Assembly (NCBI GenBank): GCA_021786655.1
Contig: JAJYMU010000234.1
Coordinates: 1 to 8,708 of the forward strand
Length of the DNA stretch: 8,708 nucleotides
From: Bacteroidota bacterium
GTDB taxonomy: Bacteria > Bacteroidota > Ignavibacteria > Ignavibacteriales > Melioribacteraceae
Direction: 5' to 3'
The notes beneath the pieces were generated by a model. The model was not told the DNA's origin. It worked only from the letters and a program-made list of their open reading frames with translations, and ran no database searches. Positions within the stretch are counted from its first letter, which is position 1. Each line of letters begins with the position of its first letter. The translations under genes were made by a program, and so were the position numbers. Below, one piece after another: positions 1-5,756 of this stretch.

Positions 1-1
1 G

Positions 2-145
2 AAATTTTCAGAACCGGTAACACTTGATGCAATAAAAGCAAACAAGAAGTTGCATAAGATGAAACTGATTCAGCGCGGCAGTCGTTTGTCGGTTATGCCC
101 GTCACCAAAGATGAGTTCGAAGAGATAGTAAGAATGGGTTCATAA
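2..145 (+). CDS. EVE-domain protein, C-terminal end only
   Basis: This is the last 47 codons of a gene that begins before the window, in frame from base 2 to a TAA at 143-145. The peptide contains FSEPVTLDAIKAN, then LIQRGSRLSVMPVT, then DEFEEIVRMGS. This pattern (a 'PVTL..IK' strand and helix, an 'R.SRLSV.PVT' strand, and a closing 'eE...I..mG' helix) is the typical end of EVE-domain proteins, which are usually about 140-155 residues, so roughly two thirds is missing. EVE domains are PUA-like folds that bind modified bases in DNA or RNA. The target of this one cannot be read from the fragment. The gene converges on serA with a 41-base gap in which I see no convincing terminator. The family call is fairly sure; the cellular role is not. 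Confidence 0.8.
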   Translation, partial: KFSEPVTLDAIKANKKLHKMKLIQRGSRLSVMPVTKDEFEEIVRMGS

Positions 146-186
146 ATAATTGTGGAATGAATTGCGATTTCTGATTTGGCAAGGAC

Positions 187-1431
187 TTAAATCAATACCC
201 GCGCTTTGATTGTTCCCGGAATCGATTTCAACTCGCTCAAAATTTCTTTTGAATCTTCTTTACCATCAATATCAATTATTACATATCCGATAAACGGATC
301 GGTCTGCAGATATTCAGCAGCGATGTTCAATTTCCGCGATGTAAAAACCCTCGTGATTTTATTCATCACTCCCGGTTGATTCTTATGAATATGCATGTAC
401 CGCTGCTTATCAAGATTCGGAGTTAAAGATATTTCTACAAAGTTTGTCGCGCCAATGGTAGAACCAATGTCGCAGTAATTCACAAGCTTCTCAGAAACTT
501 CCACTGCAATGTTGGCTTGAGCTTCCAAAGTACTGCCGCCGATGTGCGGAGTTAAAATTACATTCGGAAATTTCTGCAGAACGTTTTTGAACGGTTCTTT
601 GTTGGATGACGGTTCTTCGGGATAAACATCGATCGCTGCGCCGAAAAGATGTTTCTCTTCCAGCGCCGAAGCCAAATCATCCAAATCAACTACGCTGCCC
701 CGCGAATAGTTAATCAAGTATGAACCCTTCTTCATAAGTTTCAGCTGATCGGCGGAAATCATATTCTTCGTTAATTCCGTTTCGGGAACATGAAGCGTTA
801 CAATATCCGAAACCCGAAGCAGCTCTTCCAAACGGTCGCATGATTTTGCATTGCCAAGATTTAATTTCTTAACGATGTCGTAATAGTAAACATTCATTCC
901 GAGGCTTTCGGCAAGAATGGAAACTTGCGAACCGATGTGGCCATAGCCAACAATACCAATGTTTTTTCCCCTCACTTCAAAAGAATTCGATGCGTCCTTC
1001 TGCCATTTGCCAAGATGAGCCAAATGATTTTTTTCGGGAATCCCTCTGATCAATAAAATTGCCTCACTGACTACGAGTTCCGCTACCGACCGAGTGTTGG
1101 AGAACGGCGCGTTGAAGACGGGTATGCCGTTTAATTTTGCCGCTTGAAGATCAACTTGATTTGTACCAATGCTGTAGCAGCCAATCGCAATAAGTTTTTT
1201 TGCGTGTGAAAGAACGTCTTCCGTTAGATTTGTACGGGATCTGATTCCGATGAGGTGCACATCCCGGATTATCTTTTTCAGTTCTTCTTTCTCCGGCGAG
1301 CCTTTGACGTATTCAACATTCGTGTAATCGTTAACACGAAAATGATTCAACGCATTTTCATGAGGTCCTTCCAGCAAAAGGACTTTTATTTTTTCTTTCG
1401 ACAATGAATATGTTTTGTTTTGATTTCCCAT
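187..1431 (-). CDS. serA: D-3-phosphoglycerate dehydrogenase with ACT domain
   Basis: It oxidises 3-phosphoglycerate to 3-phosphohydroxypyruvate with NAD, the first step of serine synthesis in the cytoplasm. At 414 residues it matches the E. coli-type enzyme (410 aa) rather than the longer form with an extra intervening domain. Numbering from the ATG at 1431, the dinucleotide motif GYGHIG is at 162-167, and the acidic residue after beta-2 that favours NAD is D185 (YYYDI). The catalytic set is R244, E273 and H296 (SRG, EEP, TPHIGGST), spaced exactly as E. coli R240/E269/H292. Substrate residues R64-S65, N112 and Q305 and the pocket tryptophan W143 are also present. An ACT domain fills about 343-414 and keeps the serine-binding H349, N351 and N369, so feedback inhibition by serine is expected. 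A GTG two codons upstream (1437) is an equally open start; neither has a clear Shine-Dalgarno. It follows the flavoprotein gene by 17 bases (11 if GTG is used), so the two are probably co-transcribed. Confidence 0.95.
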   Translation of the reverse strand: MGNQNKTYSLSKEKIKVLLLEGPHENALNHFRVNDYTNVEYVKGSPEKEELKKIIRDVHLIGIRSRTNLTEDVLSHAKKLIAIGCYSIGTNQVDLQAAKLNGIPVFNAPFSNTRSVAELVVSEAILLIRGIPEKNHLAHLGKWQKDASNSFEVRGKNIGIVGYGHIGSQVSILAESLGMNVYYYDIVKKLNLGNAKSCDRLEELLRVSDIVTLHVPETELTKNMISADQLKLMKKGSYLINYSRGSVVDLDDLASALEEKHLFGAAIDVYPEEPSSNKEPFKNVLQKFPNVILTPHIGGSTLEAQANIAVEVSEKLVNYCDIGSTIGATNFVEISLTPNLDKQRYMHIHKNQPGVMNKITRVFTSRKLNIAAEYLQTDPFIGYVIIDIDGKEDSKEILSELKSIPGTIKARVLI

Positions 1432-1448
1432 TTTCACAAAGGATAGTT

Positions 1449-2429
1449 TTAGATTTCACACTGTAGATAATCTTTGCAGATTTTCTTCATCGCAAAGTTG
1501 GCGGAATTAAATGCCCAGATGATCGAACCGCCTTTTGTTCCGGCAGTAAGATCGCCCAATAAAAACATCCCTTGAACGGATGTTTCGTAATGTTCTTTCA
1601 GTATCGGTTCCTTGCCATCGAACTCAATACCGATCATCTTCAGAAAATTGTTCGGTGTTGATCCGCCCAATGCATAAACCACAAAATCGAAATTCATTTC
1701 CGGGAATTTATTTTCCAGAAATTTAACCAGCGGTTTACCATCTTTGTCTTCCAAAGAAACAATTTCGGACTCGCGCAGAATTTCAACTTTGCTTTCGCGT
1801 TCGAGCTCAAGCAAACTCTCCCGGTTAATTTCATTCATCCTAGAAAAATCTTTTTTGCGGTAACTTAGCGTTACGGCATTTCCGTTCTGCGCTAAATATT
1901 GACAATACTCGGAAGCCGAATCGCCGCCGCCGACTACAAGAACGTTCGCGTTTTTGATTTCTACCAAAGTAATGTCGAACAAAGCTTTGTCTCTAAGCGT
2001 TGTAGGAATTTTATACTCCGGCTTATTCGGTTTGCCGAGAATTCCAATTGCGATAGTCACGATTTTAGATTTGTATGTTCCCTTGTCGGTGTAAACGACA
2101 AACGTTTTGTCCTCGTTCTGATGAAGCTTCCATACCGTTTCTCCGTAACGCACGGTGAGACTATTCTCAATAATAGCTTTGTCCAAATAGGAAATCGTTT
2201 CGTGCTTGGTTAAATCCGGAATGCACATTACCCCGGTACATTTTGCTTCGAATCCTTTATAGTTTGCAGCAACAATTTTCGAATCGGGATAATATTTCTT
2301 GATCGAGAAGGAATGTTCTTCCGCTTTTTCAACCAACAAAATTTTTGACGGATCGATTCCGGCATGGCAAGCTTCTGCAGCCATGCTTATTCCTGCCGGA
2401 CCGGCTCCTATTACAAGTAAGTCATACAT
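1449..2429 (-). CDS. FAD/NAD(P)H-dependent oxidoreductase, FqrB/YpdA-like
   Basis: This 326-residue protein has the two-Rossmann-domain fold of the thioredoxin-reductase superfamily. The FAD motif GAGPAG is at 8-13, just after the start. The NAD(P)H motif VVGGGDSASEY is at 165-175, with basic SYRKKDFSR downstream (189-197) fitting NADPH. The second FAD motif FLLGDLTAGTKGG is at 289-301. The redox CxxC that thioredoxin reductases carry before the NADPH motif is absent. The segments GKPNKPEYKIP, SYRKKDFSRMN and YALGGSTP resemble, from memory, epsilonproteobacterial FqrB (NADPH:flavodoxin/quinone reductase) and more distantly YpdA. The Cys in the YpdA glycine motif (GPCG) is Ala here, which weakens a bacillithiol-disulfide role. 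I chose the ATG at 2429 because the Rossmann strand starts immediately and GGA lies about 8 bases upstream. A longer frame to 2516 would add 29 unrelated residues. It leads a probable operon with serA. Fold and cofactors are secure; the electron acceptor is not. Confidence 0.85.
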   Translation of the reverse strand: MYDLLVIGAGPAGISMAAEACHAGIDPSKILLVEKAEEHSFSIKKYYPDSKIVAANYKGFEAKCTGVMCIPDLTKHETISYLDKAIIENSLTVRYGETVWKLHQNEDKTFVVYTDKGTYKSKIVTIAIGILGKPNKPEYKIPTTLRDKALFDITLVEIKNANVLVVGGGDSASEYCQYLAQNGNAVTLSYRKKDFSRMNEINRESLLELERESKVEILRESEIVSLEDKDGKPLVKFLENKFPEMNFDFVVYALGGSTPNNFLKMIGIEFDGKEPILKEHYETSVQGMFLLGDLTAGTKGGSIIWAFNSANFAMKKICKDYLQCEI

Positions 2430-2518
2430 ATTTATTCCAAATTGTTCATGGATAACGCAACAGTTAAACAACTCAAATGGGATTACAAGAAATTGCCAGG
2501 TATTATTCAACAACACAA

Positions 2519-2536
2519 GAACTGCAAAAACAGTTC
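2519..2536. promoter_or_regulatory. Inverted repeat in divergent spacer
   Basis: GAACTG and CAGTTC form a perfect 6-bp inverted repeat around the 6-base centre CAAAAA. It lies about 90 bases upstream of the flavoprotein start and about 58 bases upstream of the PH-like membrane protein start. There is no T-tract on either side to make it a convincing terminator. An operator for the divergent genes or an mRNA leader hairpin of the flavoprotein-serA unit are the likeliest uses, but six base pairs can also arise by chance. Confidence 0.35.
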
Positions 2537-2581
2537 AGCAAATAAATTTTAACAATTTCTTTTTGTAATTTTAGAATAACA

Positions 2582-2591
2582 TAACCGGTTA
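2582..2591. promoter_or_regulatory. 10-bp palindrome just before a start codon
   Basis: TAACCGGTTA is a perfect palindrome ending two bases before the ATG at 2594, in the place a ribosome binding site would occupy. No Shine-Dalgarno sequence is present there. It could be an operator site for the downstream gene, but no regulator is encoded nearby and the element is short. Confidence 0.25.
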
Positions 2592-2593
2592 AA

Positions 2594-3082
2594 ATGACAA
2601 CTTACAGATACAATCTCTTTGCAAAGATACTCTATCGCTATGGAAATATTCCAATAACTTTTTTTCTTTTGATCTACTTGATAGAATCTGTTGTGCAACT
2701 GCCGCAGCATTGGTATGCCGTTTTTTTCATACTTATAAATCTCGTCATCATCATTTCGCTTAATAAATACTACGCTAAAACGTATAAGTTATTCCCATTT
2801 AAGATTTCTGCCGATAATGAAAAGATGATCTGCTCGAATTTTTTTCTGAGAAAAATAAATGTGGAGATTAGACTTATAGACATTGATAAAATCAGCGGCG
2901 GTATTTTCAGCGGTTACCCTTCGAGGGCAATTTACTTACATGATTCGGTTTCTGACGAAACAATTGGAATTTACATACACTCTGCGGGCTACAAAAATCT
3001 GCTAAAATTAATTCTTAAGAATATACCACAGACATTGTATGACGATCTGCTGGAGAAAATGAAAACGGAGAAGAAAAATTAA
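2594..3082 (+). CDS. Small membrane protein with PH-like domain
   Basis: I do not recognise a named family for this 162-residue protein. After a short basic N-terminus it has two hydrophobic segments, about 19-36 (PITFFLLIYLIESVVQL) and 40-57 (WYAVFFILINLVIIISL), joined by a short turn that contains QLPQHW. It is therefore probably a two-pass inner-membrane protein with both ends on the same side. Residues about 65-145 alternate strand-like hydrophobic and polar stretches and end in an amphipathic helix (GYKNLLKLILKNI). The short strand after 'IDKISGG' and the helix at the end resemble bacterial PH-like domains found behind two membrane helices, and this is only a resemblance. The tail is lysine-rich. 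The ATG is preceded by no Shine-Dalgarno but by a palindrome. The gene stands alone, divergent from the flavoprotein operon and convergent with HU. It is likely real given its membrane topology and the terminator after it; its function is unknown. Confidence 0.75.
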   Translation: MTTYRYNLFAKILYRYGNIPITFFLLIYLIESVVQLPQHWYAVFFILINLVIIISLNKYYAKTYKLFPFKISADNEKMICSNFFLRKINVEIRLIDIDKISGGIFSGYPSRAIYLHDSVSDETIGIYIHSAGYKNLLKLILKNIPQTLYDDLLEKMKTEKKN

Positions 3083-3085
3083 ACA

Positions 3086-3113
3086 AAAAGCCCCATGTTA
3101 GCGGGGCTTTTTT
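3086..3113. terminator. Bidirectional intrinsic terminator
   Basis: AAAAGCCCC (3086-3094) pairs perfectly with GGGGCTTTT (3103-3111) around an 8-base loop. It is followed by T residues on the plus strand. On the minus strand the A-rich left arm and flank (TTTTTGTTT) supply the T-tract. It sits 3 bases after the stop of the membrane-protein gene and 10 bases beyond the stop of the HU gene, so it can end both convergent transcripts. Confidence 0.9.
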
Positions 3114-3123
3114 ATTTCTATAA

Positions 3124-3408
3124 TTATTTCTTGTAGATAAGTATCGCGTCTTTGGCTTGTTTTGCTATTCTGAACTTAACAACTTTCTTTGCCGGGATCT
3201 GAATCGTCTCGCCGGTTTTCGGGTTTCTTCCCATTCTTGCTTTTCTATCAACAAGAACAAGTTTTCCAAGACCTGGAATGACAAATCCTTTCTTGGCCTC
3301 TTTGTAAGCGAGTACGACTAATTCCTGAATAAATTCTCCGGTAGCTTTTTTGCTTAGACCGGATTTCTTTGCCATATAGGTCATTACTTGACTCTTTGTC
3401 ATCGGCAT
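3124..3408 (-). CDS. HU-family DNA-binding protein
   Basis: This 94-residue protein has the size and order of the HU/IHF family: a helical dimerisation part (about 3-41, with SGLSKKATGEFIQEL), the strand turn VIPGLGKLVLVDRKAR (43-58), the DNA-bending arm tip GRNPKTGE (60-67) with the intercalating proline P63, and the closing strand and helix VVKFRIAKQAKDAI (76-89). It would bind and bend DNA as a dimer and help compact the nucleoid. The usual GFGTF turn is GLGKL here, a variant I know from many non-proteobacterial HU proteins, so I leave the symbol blank rather than choose between hupA/B and ihf. The start at 3408 is well supported by AAGGGG (3416-3421) seven bases upstream, the best ribosome binding site in the window. 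A second ATG at 3402 is possible. It is a single-gene unit with its own promoter and a shared terminator. Confidence 0.95.
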   Translation of the reverse strand: MPMTKSQVMTYMAKKSGLSKKATGEFIQELVVLAYKEAKKGFVIPGLGKLVLVDRKARMGRNPKTGETIQIPAKKVVKFRIAKQAKDAILIYKK

Positions 3409-3445
3409 TGTGTTACCCCTTCGTTTTGTGAGTTAAAATTCAATT

Positions 3446-3476
3446 GAAATTTAGTATTTTTTTAATTGAAAACAAA
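3446..3476 (-). promoter_or_regulatory. Candidate Bacteroidota-type promoter for the HU gene
   Basis: Reading the minus strand, TTTG (3476-3473) is followed after exactly 19 bases by TAAATTTC (3453-3446). This matches the Bacteroidota primary-sigma consensus TTTG-N19-TAnnTTTG in all but the last base. Initiation a few bases downstream would give a leader of roughly 30 bases carrying the AAGGGG ribosome binding site. The surrounding spacer is very AT-rich, so chance matches are possible. Confidence 0.4.
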
Positions 3477-3616
3477 CAGTTTTTGTCTTCTTAATCAACA
3501 TTTTGATTTATATTGGAACCCCCCGATGAATCAATAAATTTAGGGGTAAAACTTGGGTTCTTATTTTTGAAAGATGACATTTTAAAACTATTTTGCAATA
3601 AACTTTTTATGCTGCC

Positions 3617-5686
3617 GTGAAAAAAATTTTCCTCTTCATATCAATTTTTTTAATTTTTTATCTCCAAGTTAATCTATGGGCAGAGAATTTTTTCACATAC
3701 CAGGTTACGGCAAATCAATCGGCAGATACTTCCAGAAGTATTCTCAAGACGTCGCGTGATTCAACTGCAGGCGCACCAAAAAAAGAATTACTGCAGCCGA
3801 TACACTTTCAAAAATTAATGATAGAAAATTCTGCGAGCACGGTTTACACAAGAAACAATCTGGGTGAACTTGACTACCGTTACGCCGGCGATTGGTTCAG
3901 AAATTTTCCGTTTGGATTCATGAGAGACCTTGGCACAATCGGTCAACCCAACGAAGTACTTCTTTACGGACAAGGATTTGGAAATGTAGCATTTCTTTCT
4001 AACGGTATTTCTATTAACAATCGGCTTACAAATTCATTTGATCTCAATTTGTTTCAATCGGAAAGTATCGGTTCTTTAGAGATCATTCCGCTACCGTTAG
4101 GATTCCTTTTCGGAAGTCAGAACAACTCTGTGTCGGTAAACCTAATACCGCGGATACCCAATATTAACAAGCCTTATTCAAGAATTAAGTTCTATCAGGC
4201 CTCGAATACGGAAGGACTAATAGACGGAACATTCAGTATAATGCCGTATCACAAACTCAACACGTATTTCGAAATCACAAATCAAAGCACATACGGCGCA
4301 TTCTCGAATACCGATTTAAGCAACTGGGGCGCAACAGCAAGAGCGGATTACTTGCTTTCAAATTCTGTAAACATAATTGCTAACTACAGATATTTCAAAA
4401 GTATTGTGCAGTTGAATGGTGGAGTCGACATTAACGCGATCGGTAACAATTATCCCAATTCCCCAATAAGTAGCGTCTTGTACGACCAACGCCTTGCACC
4501 GGCAAGCTACACGAATCGATATCAGAAAGTTTCGGGACATGATTTTAGTCTGAGTCTGCTAGGAAATTTTCTGAACAACTCATTCACGGATTTGAGTATT
4601 TATTATCAAACAAACTTAACCGAGTTCAGACAGAACGAGGATTACACTAATCTACAAAGCAATGCCTCGGTAATTATTGATAACAATGAAAGTAAAGTAC
4701 TAGGCGCTAATCTTCGTCAAGATTTTAGAAGTGATCTTTTCAACCTTACGTCGATTGCCAACATTGAACGGGTGAATTATTCATCGCCCCTTTTACCCAA
4801 TGATTTCAATAGGAACTACGCATCAGTAGCCGGTATCGCGGGACTGAATATTTTTGACAACTCATTCAAACCATCCGTTTTTGCAAAGTACTTGAGATTA
4901 GGTGGAAATAATTATTTCGGCGCCGGGGCATTTGCAACTGTTGATTTAGAGAACTCAATAAAATTATTCGGCACGGTTTCTTCGTATGAAAAACCCCGCA
5001 GCGTTTTTGAAGAACAATTTGTTCTTCCAGGTGTTGCTCTTGACAAACAAAAAATCACATCGTTTGAACTTCGTGCAGAGTACCGTAACAAATTCGTAAA
5101 AGCCGGACTTGGTATTTTCAACCAAGCGGCTTCAAACTCTCTTTTTTCCGCTGCTCTCAAGGAAGATTCAGCCATAACTAGCCGCGCAATTTACTTTACC
5201 ATGAAAGATTTATCATTGCAAGGAATTAACTTGAACCTCGACTTTAGGATTTGGAAAATTCTCCTCAGCACAAACACAAGCTTTTACTTCAACGATCAGA
5301 GCCGACATGATTACAAATTACCCCTATTCACTTCCAGCGGCGGCGTTTATTATGTGGATACACTGTTCAACCGCAATTTGAAATTGAAGACCGGAATTAA
5401 TTATTACTCGGTTGGCGACCAAGATTATACATCCATTGATTTCGAAAAAAGCATTGTATCAAATTATACTTATGATCCATCGACACATGCGGCGTCTCTA
5501 ATATCAAATTCTCAGATAACACCGTCATTCCAAATCGATTTCTTTTTAGCCGGACACATTCAGAACTCCGCAATTATTTACCTCGTTTTCGAAAATCTTT
5601 TAAATGCCAATTATTTCATTTCACCGTATTATCCAAAGCAATCACGCGGTCTCCGCTTAGGTGTGGCGTGGGAATTCCTTGATTAG
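3617..5686 (+). CDS. TonB-dependent-receptor-like outer-membrane protein
   Basis: This 689-residue protein begins with a Sec signal peptide (MKKIFLFISIFLIFYLQ, probable cut after LWA at 22). Residues about 80-180 look like a receptor plug: FMRDLGTIGQPNEVLLYGQG, then FLSNGISINNRLTNSFDLNLF, then ESIGSLEII and LGFLFGSQNNSVSVNLIPR. This is the spacing of the usual 'G...vlLDGvplnd.....dl..ip...I..iEvl.G.as.lyGs.a..gvini..r' pattern. The remaining ~500 residues alternate polar and aromatic strands (for example NIIANYRYFKS, FSLSLLGNFL, KLFGTVSSYEKPRS) and end in GLRLGVAWEFLD, a typical barrel close. SusC features are missing: no carboxypeptidase-like N-terminal domain, too short, and no susD after it. 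GTG at 3617 is the only start giving a signal peptide, since an in-frame stop lies at 3599-3601. No Shine-Dalgarno is visible; a weak TTTG-N18-CTATTTTG at 3566-3595 might be its promoter. Seventy bases with no terminator separate it from the amylase, so alpha-glucan product uptake is plausible but unproven. Confidence 0.75.
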   Translation: MKKIFLFISIFLIFYLQVNLWAENFFTYQVTANQSADTSRSILKTSRDSTAGAPKKELLQPIHFQKLMIENSASTVYTRNNLGELDYRYAGDWFRNFPFGFMRDLGTIGQPNEVLLYGQGFGNVAFLSNGISINNRLTNSFDLNLFQSESIGSLEIIPLPLGFLFGSQNNSVSVNLIPRIPNINKPYSRIKFYQASNTEGLIDGTFSIMPYHKLNTYFEITNQSTYGAFSNTDLSNWGATARADYLLSNSVNIIANYRYFKSIVQLNGGVDINAIGNNYPNSPISSVLYDQRLAPASYTNRYQKVSGHDFSLSLLGNFLNNSFTDLSIYYQTNLTEFRQNEDYTNLQSNASVIIDNNESKVLGANLRQDFRSDLFNLTSIANIERVNYSSPLLPNDFNRNYASVAGIAGLNIFDNSFKPSVFAKYLRLGGNNYFGAGAFATVDLENSIKLFGTVSSYEKPRSVFEEQFVLPGVALDKQKITSFELRAEYRNKFVKAGLGIFNQAASNSLFSAALKEDSAITSRAIYFTMKDLSLQGINLNLDFRIWKILLSTNTSFYFNDQSRHDYKLPLFTSSGGVYYVDTLFNRNLKLKTGINYYSVGDQDYTSIDFEKSIVSNYTYDPSTHAASLISNSQITPSFQIDFFLAGHIQNSAIIYLVFENLLNANYFISPYYPKQSRGLRLGVAWEFLD

Positions 5687-5756
5687 CAGTTGAGCAAAGT
5701 CTAAATTGCCATCCAAGTTTTGAAAAATTGCTTTTCTTTCTTTAACTGGAATTTCC

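Noticed and set aside
146..186. Terminator between the EVE gene and serA
   Set aside because: Only a weak GATTT/AAATC pairing is present, with no GC-rich stem or T-tract.
1899..2213. Plus-strand open frame of 104 codons
   Set aside because: It lies antisense within the flavoprotein gene and its translation has no recognisable features.
1449..2429. Annotation as thioredoxin reductase TrxB
   Set aside because: The active-site CxxC ahead of the NADPH motif is absent, although the fold is shared.
2430..2516. A 29-residue N-terminal extension of the flavoprotein from an ATG at 2516
   Set aside because: The Rossmann strand MYDLLVIGAGPAG begins exactly at the ATG at 2429, the extension has no recognisable feature, and GGA lies upstream of the shorter start.
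2299..2568. Plus-strand open frame of 89 codons
   Set aside because: It is mostly the reverse complement of the flavoprotein start and spacer; the peptide is low in coding character.
4358..4540. Minus-strand open frame of 60 codons
   Set aside because: Antisense to the barrel gene, with no start signal or motif.
4912..5175. Minus-strand open frame of 87 codons
   Set aside because: Antisense to the barrel gene; serine- and arginine-rich translation typical of a shadow frame.
3617..5686. Annotation as SusC
   Set aside because: At 689 residues it is too short, lacks the carboxypeptidase-like N-terminal domain, and no susD follows.
5687..5756. Separate promoter for the amylase
   Set aside because: AAGTTTTG at 5715-5722 resembles a -7 element, but the nearest TTG is 22 bases upstream, too far for the consensus spacing.
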